Of a stretch of DNA of 64,000 bases, positions 1-9,200 are shown in pieces. Both the position numbers and the translations under genes were made by a program. Every line of letters starts with the position of its first letter. Positions within the stretch are counted from its first letter, which is position 1. Below the pieces are notes generated by a model that did not search any database, was not told the origin of the DNA, and was given only the letters and a program-made list of their open reading frames with translations. This DNA is from JAFEBO01 sp036392375 (GTDB lineage: Bacteria > Planctomycetota > Phycisphaerae > Phycisphaerales > UBA1924): positions 41,982 to 105,981 of the forward strand of contig DASVYC010000052.1 in NCBI GenBank assembly GCA_036392375.1, written 5' to 3'.

Positions 1-724
1 AACTCCGCGCCCTGAAGTCCCGACACGACCTGCTCGTCCGCGGCAGCACCTGCCCCGACACCCATGAAGGCATCGAACCCGGCAGCGGCTTCACCGTCTG
101 CGCCGTCGCGCCCGGCATCGTTGAATCCATCGCCATCACCCCCGGCGGCCTCGCCGAGGAGAACGCCCACATCGTCACCCTCGTCCAGCCCGAACAGATC
201 CGCTTCCGTGCCCGCGGCCTGCAGTCCGATCTCGGCCGCCTCCGCGAGGCCTCCCCGCTCGCATCGCCCCGCCCCAGGGCGGCAGCACGCCTCTCCAAGA
301 CGCGATGACCGGCACGCTCCAGCTCGGGCTCACCGCCGACGCCGACGAACGGACCGTCGATCTCTTCGTCACCCCCGCCACACTCACGCCCTGGGCCCGC
401 GCCGGCGTCTCGGCCCACTTGGAGATTGTCCTCTCCGGTTCTGCCCCAGCCACCGACGAACTCGCTATCCCGCTCTCTGCTGTTGTCCGCGATGGCGCCA
501 AGCCCGTCATCTTCCGCCGCGATCCTGCCGACCCCGACAAGGTGATCCGCCTCGACGCCGACCTCGGCATCTCCGACGGCCGTTGGGTCGTCATCCACAG
601 CGGCGTCAAGGAAGGCGACGAGATCGTCCTCGGCGGCAACTTCCAGCTCATGCTCGCCACCAGCGGCAGCTCCAAGGCCGGGCACTTCCACTCCGACGGC
701 ACCTTCCACGAAGGGAGCCACTGA
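1..724 (+). pseudogene. RND efflux periplasmic adaptor (HlyD/CusB type), 3' part, frameshifted
   Basis: This is the C-terminal part of a membrane-fusion adaptor that would link the following RND pump to an outer-membrane channel. Two frames are needed. From base 3 one frame reads a lipoyl/barrel-like stretch (GIVESIAITPGG, then VTLVQPEQIRFRARG) and stops near 306. The continuation (GLPARIAPPQGG, MTGTLQLGLTADADERTVD, then VKEGDEIVLGGNFQL) lies in the neighbouring frame and ends at TGA 722-724. The frames join naturally if one G is missing near 247-250 (GAGGCCTC read as GAGGGCCTC gives REGLPARIA). The stop overlaps the pump ATG by one base. The 5' end lies outside the window. The break may be a real mutation or a sequencing error; the intact pump next door argues mildly for an error. 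Confidence 0.7.
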
Positions 725-3700
725 TGCTCGCCCGCCTCATCGCCTTCTCCCTCAGACAGTCCTCGCTCGTCGTCCTGCTCGCCGGCCTCCTGCTCGTCTT
801 CGCCGGCGTCAAGGTCAACGACATGCCCGTCGATGTCTTCCCCGAGCTCAACGCGCCCACCGTCGTCGTCATGACCGAATCCGGCGGCCTCGCCGCCGAC
901 GAGGTCGAGCTCAACGTCACCTTCCCCATCGAGACCGCCGTCAACGGCCTGCCCGGCACGCGCCGCGTCCGCAGCGCCTCCGCCACGAGTCTCTCGATCG
1001 TCTGGGTCGAGTTCGACTGGGGAACCGACATCTACCGGGCCCGACAGCTCGTCTCGGAACGCCTCGCCGCGGTGCGCGAAAGCCTCCCTGAAGGCGCCCA
1101 CGCCGAGATCACGCCCGTCACGAGCATCACCGGCGAGATCATGCTCCTCGCCCTCTCCAGCCCCGACGCGTCGGTCACGCCGCTCGAGCTCCGCTCCTTC
1201 GCGGAATTCGATCTCCGCAACAAAATCCTCGCCGTCCCCGGCGTCGCCCAGGCCGTCGCGATCGGTGGTGAACTGCCGCAGTACCAGATCAACGTCAATC
1301 AGGATCAACTCGCGCTCTACGCCCTCACCATCTCCGACGTCGTGGAAGCCGCCCGCAACGCGCACTCCACGGCGAGCGCCGGCTACCTCCCCAACTGGGA
1401 GAACCAGGAACTGCCGATCCGCCAATCCGCCCGCGTCACCGGCGTCGATGACATCAAGAACACGCTTGTCCGCTACCACAACGGTGCCGCCATCACCATC
1501 GGTCAGGTCGCCGACGTCCAGCTCGGCCCCGCCCCCAAGCGCGGCACCGCCGCCGACCGCGCCCTGCCCGCCGTCGTCGTCAGCGTGCAGAAATCCCCCG
1601 GCACCAACACACTGCACCTCACCCGCCAGATCGACGCGGTGCTTGATCAGATCGAGAAGACCATGCCCAAGGGCATGGTCCTGAACCGCGACCCGTTCCG
1701 CGCCGCGCGCTTCATCGAGCGCTCCGTCAACAACGTGGTCCGCGTCCTCGTCGAGGCCAGCGTCATCGTCGCCGTGATCCTCATCCTCTTTCTGCTCAAC
1801 GTCCGTGCCACGATCGTCACACTCACCGCGCTCCCGCTCTCGCTCGCGGTCGCGCTGTTGTTGCTCTGGGCCTGGGGCCTCTCGATCAACGTCATGACGC
1901 TCGGCGGCCTCGCCGTCGCGATCGGCGAGCTTGTGGACGACGCGATTATCGACGTCGAGAACGTGCTGCGGCGTCTGCACGAGAACGCCGCCCTGTCCGC
2001 GGCGGATCGCAAGCCACTCGTGGACGTCATCTACACCGCCAGCAACGAGATCCGCTCGTCCGTCGTCTTCGCCACCGTCATCATCTGCATGGTCTTTGTG
2101 CCGCTGCTCTTTCTGCAAGGACTCGAAGGTCGCTTCTTTCAGCCTTTGGGCATCGCGTACATCGTGTCGATCATGGCCTCGCTGCTCGTCGCGCTCACGG
2201 TCACACCAGCGCTGTGCAAGTGGCTCTTTGCCCGCTCGTTCAACCGCGCTTCGACCGACGCCGCGGCTCCCGCCGACCATGACGGCTGGCTCGTCCGCAA
2301 GCTCAAAAACCTCTACCGCCCCGCGCTGCTCGCGAGCCTCCGCCGTCGCGGCCTCGTCCTTTCCGGCGCCGGCGTCCTCACCGCTCTCGCGCTGCTCCTC
2401 ATGTCCACCTTCGGCACGTCCTTCCTCCCCGCCTTCAAGGAAGGAACGTTCACCGTCTTCCTGCTCGCCCCGCCGGGCACCTCGCTCGCCGAAAGCAACC
2501 GACTCGCCCGCGGCGTCGAGGCGCAGTTCACCCAGATCGACGGCGTGCAGAGCGTCACCCGCCGCACCGGCCGCGCCGAACGCGACGAACACGCCGAGCC
2601 CGTCAGCAGCTCCGAGATCGAGATCACCCTCAAGCCCAACGTCGATCAGAACACCGTCCGCGCCGCCATCGACCGCATCATCGCCAACATCCCCGGCATC
2701 ACCACCATGGTGGGCCAGCCCATCGAGCACCGCCTCAGCCACGTCCTCTCCGGCACGCCCGCGGCCATCGCCATCAACGTCTTCGGCGACGATCTCGACG
2801 TCCTGCGATCACTCGCCAAAGACATCGAGACCGCCCTCATCGCCATCCCCGGCACGCGCGACGTCGCCGCCAATCGCGAGGTCATGATCACCTCGCTCCC
2901 CATCCGCTACCGCGCCCAGGACCTCGCCGCCGCCGGCCTCTCACCCGCTTCCGCCGCGACGCAAGTCCAGCAAGCCCTCTACGGCGAAACCGTCGCCGAA
3001 GTAAACCAGGGCGTCCGTCGCTACCAGATCGTCGTCCGACTCGCCGAGAGCGAACGTGAACGCATCGACCAGATCGCCGATCTCCAGCTCCGCGGCAGCG
3101 GGGGAGCCATCGTCCGTCTCCGCGAGCTCGCCGACATCGGCCCCGAGAAAACCAGCAACCTCATCGCCCGCGAGAACGCTCAACGAAAGGCCGTGATCTC
3201 CGCCAACGTCGCCGACGGCTACAACCTCGGTCAGCTCGTCGCCCAGGTCCGCGCCAAGGTCGACCCCATCGTGCAGCAAGCCGCCGCCCGGGCCAACAAC
3301 ACATCCAACTCCGGTGCCTACACCGTCCATTACGGCGGCCAGTTCGAAGCCCAGCAATCCGCCAGCCGCACCATCTACATCATGGGCGCCGCCGTCGCCG
3401 TCTTCATGTTCCTCCTGCTCCAGCTCTCGACCGGTCACTCTCGCGTCGCCCTGCTCGTGATGCTCAACTTGCCCCTCGCTCTGATCGGAGGTATCGCGGC
3501 CATCTACATCACAGAGTCACCATCGCTGTTCCGCAACACCCTGGCGCTCTTCGGCCTCTCTTCGTCACGCTACATCGCACCGGTCATCTCGATCGCCAGC
3601 ATGGTCGGCTTCGTCACCCTCTTCGGCATCGCCGTCCGCAACGGCATCTTGCTCGTCAACCACTACGACCATTTGCAGCGCGCGGAAGGCAAGTCGATCC

Positions 3701-3930
3701 CCGACTCCATCGTCGAGGGCTCGATGCAGCGTCTCGTCCCCATCCTCATGACCGCGCTCACCGCCGCCCTCGGCCTCATCCCTCTCGCCATGGCCTCGGG
3801 CAAACCCGGCAGCGAACTGCTCGCCCCGCTCGCCGTCGTCGTCCTTGGCGGCCTCGTCTCATCCACCATCCTCAACCTCTTCGTCGTCCCCGCCGGCTAC
3901 GCCCTCGCGTTCCGCGTCCCCAACCGCTGA
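724..3930 (+). CDS. heavy-metal-type RND efflux pump (CusA/CzcA family)
   Basis: This 1068-residue inner-membrane proton-driven exporter is normal length for the HME-RND family. It has the expected plan: TM1 near residues 12-32 followed by VFPELNAPTVVV, a large periplasmic loop, a helix block around residues 340-500, a second periplasmic loop, and a second block near the end. TM4 carries the acidic signature GELVDDAIIDVENV near residue 401, the proton-relay site of metal-exporting RND pumps. The ATG at 724 overlaps the adaptor stop; a longer reading from base 64 is the wrong start because it runs through adaptor sequence. The substrate (Cu, Ag, Zn, Co or others) cannot be read from the sequence. 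A small lipoprotein follows 51 nt downstream. Confidence 0.9.
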   Translation: MLARLIAFSLRQSSLVVLLAGLLLVFAGVKVNDMPVDVFPELNAPTVVVMTESGGLAADEVELNVTFPIETAVNGLPGTRRVRSASATSLSIVWVEFDWGTDIYRARQLVSERLAAVRESLPEGAHAEITPVTSITGEIMLLALSSPDASVTPLELRSFAEFDLRNKILAVPGVAQAVAIGGELPQYQINVNQDQLALYALTISDVVEAARNAHSTASAGYLPNWENQELPIRQSARVTGVDDIKNTLVRYHNGAAITIGQVADVQLGPAPKRGTAADRALPAVVVSVQKSPGTNTLHLTRQIDAVLDQIEKTMPKGMVLNRDPFRAARFIERSVNNVVRVLVEASVIVAVILILFLLNVRATIVTLTALPLSLAVALLLLWAWGLSINVMTLGGLAVAIGELVDDAIIDVENVLRRLHENAALSAADRKPLVDVIYTASNEIRSSVVFATVIICMVFVPLLFLQGLEGRFFQPLGIAYIVSIMASLLVALTVTPALCKWLFARSFNRASTDAAAPADHDGWLVRKLKNLYRPALLASLRRRGLVLSGAGVLTALALLLMSTFGTSFLPAFKEGTFTVFLLAPPGTSLAESNRLARGVEAQFTQIDGVQSVTRRTGRAERDEHAEPVSSSEIEITLKPNVDQNTVRAAIDRIIANIPGITTMVGQPIEHRLSHVLSGTPAAIAINVFGDDLDVLRSLAKDIETALIAIPGTRDVAANREVMITSLPIRYRAQDLAAAGLSPASAATQVQQALYGETVAEVNQGVRRYQIVVRLAESERERIDQIADLQLRGSGGAIVRLRELADIGPEKTSNLIARENAQRKAVISANVADGYNLGQLVAQVRAKVDPIVQQAAARANNTSNSGAYTVHYGGQFEAQQSASRTIYIMGAAVAVFMFLLLQLSTGHSRVALLVMLNLPLALIGGIAAIYITESPSLFRNTLALFGLSSSRYIAPVISIASMVGFVTLFGIAVRNGILLVNHYDHLQRAEGKSIPDSIVEGSMQRLVPILMTALTAALGLIPLAMASGKPGSELLAPLAVVVLGGLVSSTILNLFVVPAGYALAFRVPNR

Positions 3931-3981
3931 TCCATCACCGCCGCGACCGCGGCAACACACACGCATCCCGAAAGGACACGC

Positions 3982-4458
3982 ATGCTCACCACTTCGCGCC
4001 GATGGACCTGTGCCGCGATCACGCTCACCGTCGCGTTCATCTCAGCCTGCGACCACAAGCCAGCCGCCACGCCGCAACCAACCCCCGCACCCGCCCCAAC
4101 TCCCGCACCCTCCGGCAAAGAAGGCCATGGCGCCACCACGGCGCTCGGCGAGAAGACAGTCGGCGTCTACGCCATCAAAGCCTCCCGCGACGGCGACGTT
4201 ACTCCAGGGAAGGACGTCCCCATCGACGTCTGGGTCACCGGCACCAGCAAGGTCGCGGCCGTGCGCTTCTGGATCGGCACCGAGGACGCCAAAGGCTCCC
4301 TCAAAGCCAAGGCCGAACTCGAGAAGGACAACTGGCACACCCACGCCGAGGTCCCCAGTCCACTCCCCACGGGCTCCCAGCTCTGGATCGAGATCGAATC
4401 CGACACCGGCGAGAAGACCCGCACCAGCTTCGACCTCAAGAACGAACGCCCGGACTAA
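3982..4458 (+). CDS. small lipoprotein downstream of the RND pump
   Basis: This is a 158-residue predicted lipoprotein: a hydrophobic signal, lipobox FISAC with Cys23, then a Pro/Ala-rich spacer (about residues 28-44) that would reach away from the membrane. The folded part (residues 50-158) contains KVAAVRFWIGTED, a histidine pair in NWHTHAEVPSPLP and LWIEIESDTG, suggesting a small beta-sandwich. The AAGGA site at 3972-3977 fits the ATG at 3982. It shares the pump's strand and is probably co-transcribed. The His-containing motif and position suggest a metal-related periplasmic accessory role, but that is inference and no family is firmly recognised. Confidence 0.7.
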   Translation: MLTTSRRWTCAAITLTVAFISACDHKPAATPQPTPAPAPTPAPSGKEGHGATTALGEKTVGVYAIKASRDGDVTPGKDVPIDVWVTGTSKVAAVRFWIGTEDAKGSLKAKAELEKDNWHTHAEVPSPLPTGSQLWIEIESDTGEKTRTSFDLKNERPD

Positions 4459-4505
4459 CTTCAAGAACCATCCGTCACCCCCCCGGACCCCTCAAAAACG
4501 AGGTA

Positions 4506-4526
4506 ACCCCAGCCATAGGCCGGGGT
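4506..4526 (-). terminator. hairpin terminator after tRNA-Lys
   Basis: Read on the minus strand, ACCCCGGCC pairs with GGCTGGGGT (one G-U) around a TAT loop and is followed a few bases later by a GTTTTTG run. It starts 10 nt past the tRNA 3' end. Confidence 0.6.
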
Positions 4527-4535
4527 CTCGATAAA

Positions 4536-4608
<73 letters not shown>

Positions 4609-4925
4609 GACGCCGTCTGCACGGCAAGGTCGTCATGGTACGCGCCTCACCCCGAAAGGGCAACGCCACATGACTCTCCTCCCCGCGCAGCCGCGGAACG
4701 CTCGCCGAGCGCAGTAAAGCCCCGGCCGGGTGCCTTCCGATTCCGCCCGCCCTGCCCCCATCTCCCCTGCTCCCCTGCTCCCCTGCTCCCATTGACCTCC
4801 CCGAGGCGTCTCCCTATCGTTCAGGCCCATCCCAGCGGGCCCCTTCCGGTTCCGCGGGTGTCTTTCAGCCTCTCGGGTTGCGATCGGTCATCCGCCGCGG
4901 CTCGCGTGCATCGGAGAATCGGAAC
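4609..4925. other. intergenic, tRNA-Lys to rpmF
   Basis: This 317-base gap contains no convincing gene. It holds the tandem octamer described at 4762-4790. It must also contain the divergent promoters for tRNA-Lys and rpmF, which I cannot place confidently. Confidence 0.6.
4762..4790. repeat. tandem octamer CTCCCCTG
   Basis: There are three perfect copies of CTCCCCTG plus a partial CTCCC, in the gap between tRNA-Lys and rpmF. It is one of several period-7/8 arrays in this window. Confidence 0.85.
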
Positions 4926-5126
4926 ATGCTTCCTCCACAAAGAGTGTCCTACGGCCGCACGCGTCGTCGCCGCACCCACCACGCCCTCACCGGCGTGCAG
5001 CCCACCGTCTGCCCGCTCTCGGGCATGCCCAAGCAGCACCACCGCGTCTGCGCCGAGTCGGGCTACGTCCGCCCCGGCCTCCGCATCAAGGTGCCCAAGC
5101 TCGGCATCGGTGTGCAGAAGGACTAA
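4926..5126 (+). CDS. rpmF: 50S ribosomal protein L32
   Basis: This 66-residue L32 has the family layout: a basic N-terminus (RTRRRRTHHAL, residues 11-21), then a short ribbon ending in HHRVCAESGYV. The family normally has two CxxC pairs that bind zinc. Here only the first cysteine of each pair survives (Cys29, Cys42); Ser32 and Ser45 occupy the other positions, so this looks like a zinc-poor variant. The C-terminus is longer than in E. coli (GLRIKVPKLGIGVQKD). The ATG at 4926 is chosen because L32 proteins begin just before the basic stretch. plsX follows, the classic rpmF-plsX-fab order. Confidence 0.9.
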   Translation: MLPPQRVSYGRTRRRRTHHALTGVQPTVCPLSGMPKQHHRVCAESGYVRPGLRIKVPKLGIGVQKD

Positions 5127-5279
5127 GCGAGGGATCGAGCATCGGGCATCCTGCATCGGTGGCGATTGGCGTGCCCCGAGCATGATGCGGGGTTGATGCC
5201 AATTTCACTCGCTTCGGCTTCGGTCGCTCTTCCACCTTCGGGCTCCGGCACTGATGCCCGACGCCTTCCGAGCACCCCC

Positions 5280-6350
5280 ATGCGAATCGCAGTTGACGTG
5301 ATGGGTGGCGATCACGCCCCCGATGCCATCTTGAAAGGCTGCGTTGCCGCCCTCGACGATCTCCCCAAGGGCGACACGCTCGTCCTCGTCGGCCCCCGTC
5401 ACGTCATCCAGGACTACCTCGACGACCGCGGCGTCAAGGACACCCGCGTCGAGATCGAGCACGCCGACGAAGTCATCCACATGGATGAAAGCCCGGCCAA
5501 GGCCGTTCGCGCCAAGCCGGAATCCTCGATCGTCAAAATGGCCCGCCTCGGCAGCGAGAAGGCCCCCCGCGCGACAGACCACTCCGGCCCAGGTGCCCAC
5601 TGCGAAGTCGTCCTCTCCGCCGGCAACACCGGCGCCTGCGTCGCCGCCGGCATCATGCACATGCGACGGCTCTCGCACGTCCACCGCCCCGGCATCGCCG
5701 TCACCATGCCCGCCTTCAAGGGCCCCGTCGTCATGATCGACTGCGGTGCCAACCCCGAGCCCAAACCCGTTCACCTCTGGCAGTACGCCGTCATGGCCGC
5801 CGAGGTCGCCAAGTGCACCCTCGGCATCCAGAACCCCCGCATCGCCCAGATGAACATCGGCAGCGAGGAAGCCAAGGGCACCGACATCGTCAAGCAGACC
5901 CGCGACCTGCTCAAGGCCACGCCCGGCATGAACTACGTTGGCTATGTCGAGGGCCGCGACCTCTTCGAGGGCGTCGCCGACGTCATCGTCACCGACGGCT
6001 TCGTCGGCAACACCATGCTCAAGATGGCCGAGGGCCTCGCCAAGTCCCTCTTCGGCGCCCTCGCCGCCGAGATCATCAACTACGACCCGCACCTGATGTC
6101 GCAGATCGAGCCGGTCTTCCGCAACATCTACAAGAACAACGACTACCACGAGCACGGCGGCGCCCCGCTCCTGGGCGTCAACGGCGCGATGTTCATCGCC
6201 CACGGTTCCAGCGAAGCCAAGACCATCAAGAACGCCATCCGCAACTGCCGCAACTTCGTCAACAGCGGCGTCAACGACGCCATCCGCAAACGCCTCGATG
6301 AAGTCGGCTCCCTCGGCGGGGTGCTCGCCAACGTCGGCGTCGATGCTTGA
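5280..6350 (+). CDS. plsX: phosphate acyltransferase PlsX
   Basis: This 356-residue PlsX converts acyl-ACP to acyl-phosphate, the first step of the PlsX/PlsY route to phosphatidic acid; it is a peripheral membrane enzyme. The N-terminus AVDVMGGDHAP (residues 4-14) and the LSAGNTGA motif near residue 113 are family hallmarks, with VTDGFVGN and the C-terminal HGSS near the expected positions. An extra segment around residues 93-107 (SEKAPRATDHSG) lengthens the usual loop. The ATG at 5280 is set by the N-terminal signature. It follows rpmF by 153 nt and would normally be followed directly by fabH; here two unrelated genes intervene. Confidence 0.95.
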   Translation: MRIAVDVMGGDHAPDAILKGCVAALDDLPKGDTLVLVGPRHVIQDYLDDRGVKDTRVEIEHADEVIHMDESPAKAVRAKPESSIVKMARLGSEKAPRATDHSGPGAHCEVVLSAGNTGACVAAGIMHMRRLSHVHRPGIAVTMPAFKGPVVMIDCGANPEPKPVHLWQYAVMAAEVAKCTLGIQNPRIAQMNIGSEEAKGTDIVKQTRDLLKATPGMNYVGYVEGRDLFEGVADVIVTDGFVGNTMLKMAEGLAKSLFGALAAEIINYDPHLMSQIEPVFRNIYKNNDYHEHGGAPLLGVNGAMFIAHGSSEAKTIKNAIRNCRNFVNSGVNDAIRKRLDEVGSLGGVLANVGVDA

Positions 6351-6530
6351 TAAGCGCCGTGTGCGACTTTCTGTTGCGAATGCGGCAGGTGTGGCTCCAC
6401 CCGTAATCAATCTTCGAAATACCGAACAGAGCCCCTGTTCGCCGGCCTGCTCCGGATCAGCCAGCCGATATGCTTGGTCCTGAGCGAGTTCTTATCCATT
6501 GATCGTGTGTTCAGCAAGAATGGGGTTGTC

Positions 6531-7247
6531 ATGAGCGCGATGAATGTCATGAAGTGGCTTGCAGGGGACCGCAGCACCTTCCCGGTTCGGGAAATCGATG
6601 GAAAAGCACAAATTCGGGTTCCCCAAGAAGTGTTGGATCACGCCGCGTGGCTCATCGAATGGTACGGGCGGATGACCTATCCACTCGATGCGCTTCCCTA
6701 TACGCCCGGCTTCAACAAGATGTGCGACGAGTTCTCGGAGACGTACAGCTCTGAAGTTCGAGCAATCCGCGAACACTTCCGCCGTGACCGCAGGCTACGC
6801 GAGCTTCCTTCGACGAGATACGCCATCTGGCGATACGTCCTGCGACTCCGAAAAGACCGCTTGTTCTCGACGAACTTCAAACGCCCCTCGCCCGGTTTGC
6901 GAGCGCTGTTCGCGTTCGAAGAGCGGTTCATCACCAAGAGGACGCCCGTAACCAGAGGTGCGGCCGACCGCCTTCCCTACACCCGCCGATTCGATAGGTT
7001 GTACGCTCGCTACGAGCACCGGCGACTGCTCGAGATCCACAGGACCGCGACCGAGCTTCTTCGACTGAGCATGAACGAGTGCTACCGACATCTTGTGAAG
7101 AAATCCAAGAATCTCAGCCGCGAGCGCGACAAGCAAAGTGACTTTGCTGTTGCGGAGCCAAAGGCCGGGGCAAGTCCACAACAGTCGTCCGCAGGCATAG
7201 CTCCCGGTCTCTTCGCGGATGATGCGGGGCAGCCTATTCGTCAATAG
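6531..7247 (+). CDS. uncharacterised Arg-rich cytosolic protein, partner of FRG gene
   Basis: I do not recognise this 238-residue protein. It has no signal peptide or membrane segment. It is rich in Arg and aromatic residues, largely helical in appearance (RREHF-type and LYARYEHRRLLEIH stretches), and has a low-complexity tail from about residue 190. The start at ATG 6531 is preferred; a TTG at 6474 would add 19 residues. It ends nine bases before the FRG gene, so the two are likely co-transcribed. Codon use is visibly less GC-biased than in plsX and fabH on either side, a sign of acquired DNA. A defence or toxin-antitoxin role is only a hypothesis from the pairing and composition. Confidence 0.6.
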   Translation: MSAMNVMKWLAGDRSTFPVREIDGKAQIRVPQEVLDHAAWLIEWYGRMTYPLDALPYTPGFNKMCDEFSETYSSEVRAIREHFRRDRRLRELPSTRYAIWRYVLRLRKDRLFSTNFKRPSPGLRALFAFEERFITKRTPVTRGAADRLPYTRRFDRLYARYEHRRLLEIHRTATELLRLSMNECYRHLVKKSKNLSRERDKQSDFAVAEPKAGASPQQSSAGIAPGLFADDAGQPIRQ

Positions 7248-7256
7248 GAGACCACC

Positions 7257-8024
7257 ATGATCGGTGGCGGCGCGATTCAGCCAAAGGAAAACCCGCCCGA
7301 CCGTTACGTCAAGTCCTTGCGGGACTTTCTCGACTGGGTGTTCGAGGATGAGACCACAGACTTGTCCGGAGTTCTCTACCGGGGACAGCCCGCCAAGCAC
7401 GACTTGCAGCCAAAGGTCGCTCGGCCATACAGCGGTCGCACGCCGCCGGAGATCCAGGAGCGGGCATCTCCAATCGAGATCGAATCATTCGTTTTCCAGT
7501 CCTTTCTTCAGCAGGCCGTCGGCGTCCTCGACCATCAGAGTCTCCCATCGGACAAGTGGGAACAACTGGCATTGGCGCAGCATCACGGCTTACCGACAAG
7601 GCTCCTTGATTGGACCACCAACGCGCTGGTGGCTCTTTTCTTCGCGGTGTCGAATGACAGGAGCAATTCCGAGGTGTTCCGCCTGCATCGTTCAAAGTCG
7701 ATGATGATCGATCCACAGGATCGGGACCCTTTCTCGCTCCATCGAATCGTGGTGTACGCACCGCGGCACATCAGTGCTCGAATCCGCGCTCAGCAGGGCC
7801 TCTTCACCGTGCACGGCCTCGATCGGTCTCGGAATCGACACATCCCGATCTCCAGGAGCTTCGATCCGGCAGGTGACGAGGCCCCAAACGTCGATTATGT
7901 CGTTGTGCGGACAGAGTTCTTTGAGCAGATTCGTCGCGATCTACAGCGCTGCGGAGTCGATGGCTCAACCCTCTTCCCCGATCTCGACGGGATATCGCGG
8001 CATCTGACCAGTCTGTGGTGGTAG
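7257..8024 (+). CDS. FRG domain-containing protein
   Basis: This 255-residue protein has the features of the FRG domain family: VLYRGQ near residues 40-45 (the Phe-Arg-Gly-like motif, here Tyr-Arg-Gly), then AQHHGLPTRLLDWT near residues 110-123 followed by ALVALFFAV. The biochemical activity of the domain is not established to my knowledge. The ATG at 7257 has an AGGAG site seven bases upstream. It directly follows the unknown gene ending at 7247 and sits between plsX and fabH, where no extra gene is expected. Both genes are less GC-rich than their surroundings. FRG genes often occur in accessory regions, so this pair is a candidate acquired module. Confidence 0.8.
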   Translation: MIGGGAIQPKENPPDRYVKSLRDFLDWVFEDETTDLSGVLYRGQPAKHDLQPKVARPYSGRTPPEIQERASPIEIESFVFQSFLQQAVGVLDHQSLPSDKWEQLALAQHHGLPTRLLDWTTNALVALFFAVSNDRSNSEVFRLHRSKSMMIDPQDRDPFSLHRIVVYAPRHISARIRAQQGLFTVHGLDRSRNRHIPISRSFDPAGDEAPNVDYVVVRTEFFEQIRRDLQRCGVDGSTLFPDLDGISRHLTSLWW

Positions 8025-8133
8025 CCGCCCGTCTTTGCCAGCCAATCCGGCTCGAGGGCCGCTTCGCAGCCGAACAGCGCCGCGAACTCCTCCGCGGGTT
8101 CGCGTGATCGCTCCCGTCCTTGTTGATCGGGCA

Positions 8134-8139
8134 TAAACT
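8134..8139 (+). promoter_or_regulatory. -10 element TAAACT, fabH
   Basis: TAAACT lies 8 nt upstream of the fabH ATG with no Shine-Dalgarno between them, so transcription would start at or near the ATG (leaderless). Confidence 0.5.
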
Positions 8140-8147
8140 AGTACCTC

Positions 8148-9197
8148 ATGGTCTCAAATCCGCAGGTTCTTGGCTCAACGCAGCTTTCCATTCCCTCCCC
8201 CCGCCGCGGCGTCCGCCTCGCCGGCACCGGTGCCTGCCTCCCCGAAAAGAAGCTCACCAACGCCGACCTCGAAAAAATGATGGAGACCTCGGACGAGTGG
8301 ATCGTCCAGCGCACCGGCATCCGCGAACGCCGCATCGTCGACACCGAGCACGGCGAATCCGTCAAGCACCTCTGCGCCAAATCCCTCCAACGCGCCCTCG
8401 ACGACGCCAATCTCAAGGCCGCCGACCTCGACCTCATCATCGTCGCCACCATGACCCCCGAGATGGCCTGCCCGGCCACCGCCTGCATGGTCGCCCAGAT
8501 GGTCGGCGCCGGCCACTGCGGCGCCTTCGACCTCAACGCCGCCTGCTCCGGCTTCGTCTTCGCCATCAACGTCGCCCACGACCTCATCAAGGGCGGCGCG
8601 TACAACACCGTCGCCGTCATCGGCGCCGACACGCTCTCCAAGCTGATGGACTACTCCAACAACGGCCGCGGCACCGCGATCATCTTCGGCGACGCCGCCG
8701 GCTGCGCCATTTTCAAAGCCACCGACGACACCTCCAAGGGCGTCCTCGCCCAGTCCATGCACGCCGACGGCGAGGGCTGGAAGGACATCTACGTCCCCCG
8801 CTGCGCCTTCGACTTCCCCCAGGGCACCCCCGTCGACGAGAACAAGTTCGACGTCGTCCAGATGAACGGGGCGACGGTCTTCAAGTTCGCCGTCGGCACC
8901 TTCCCCGAAGTCATCCAGCAGACCCTCGACAAGGCCAAGGTCAAAGCCTCCGAAGTCGACATGTTCGTCTGCCACCAGAGCAACCAGCGCATCCTCCACG
9001 CCGCCCGCGACCGCTTCGGCCTCTCCGAAGACAAGCTCTACGTCAACATCGACCGCTACGGCAACACCGTCGGCGCCAGCGTCCCCCTCTGCCTCGACGA
9101 GCTCCGCAAGGCCGGCAAAATCAAAGACGGCAACAAGGTCATGTTCGTCGCCTTCGGCGGCGGCCTCACCTGGGGCAGCAGCCTCTGGCAGATGTGA
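8148..9197 (+). CDS. fabH: 3-oxoacyl-ACP synthase III (KAS III)
   Basis: This 349-residue KAS III condenses acetyl-CoA (or a short acyl-CoA) with malonyl-ACP to start fatty-acid synthesis. The catalytic triad is visible: Cys133 in AACSG, His276 in CHQSNQRI and Asn306 in YGNTVGAS; the closing GGGLTWGS loop is also present. It carries about 15 extra N-terminal residues before RLAGTGACLPE. The ATG at 8148 is supported by a TAAACT -10 element 8 nt upstream. It is followed by fabD after 158 nt of repeat-rich DNA. Confidence 0.96.
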   Translation: MVSNPQVLGSTQLSIPSPRRGVRLAGTGACLPEKKLTNADLEKMMETSDEWIVQRTGIRERRIVDTEHGESVKHLCAKSLQRALDDANLKAADLDLIIVATMTPEMACPATACMVAQMVGAGHCGAFDLNAACSGFVFAINVAHDLIKGGAYNTVAVIGADTLSKLMDYSNNGRGTAIIFGDAAGCAIFKATDDTSKGVLAQSMHADGEGWKDIYVPRCAFDFPQGTPVDENKFDVVQMNGATVFKFAVGTFPEVIQQTLDKAKVKASEVDMFVCHQSNQRILHAARDRFGLSEDKLYVNIDRYGNTVGASVPLCLDELRKAGKIKDGNKVMFVAFGGGLTWGSSLWQM

Positions 9198-9200
9198 TCG

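Noticed and set aside
64..723. N-terminal extension of the RND pump reading frame to base 64
   Set aside because: The sequence before 724 in this frame is Pro/Arg-rich low complexity, and it overlaps the adaptor gene, which is clearly protein-like in other frames.
175..2742. 855-residue minus-strand open frame
   Set aside because: It lies antisense to the adaptor and pump genes, is rich in Asp/Gly/Glu as expected from the GC-rich reverse complement, and has no domain.
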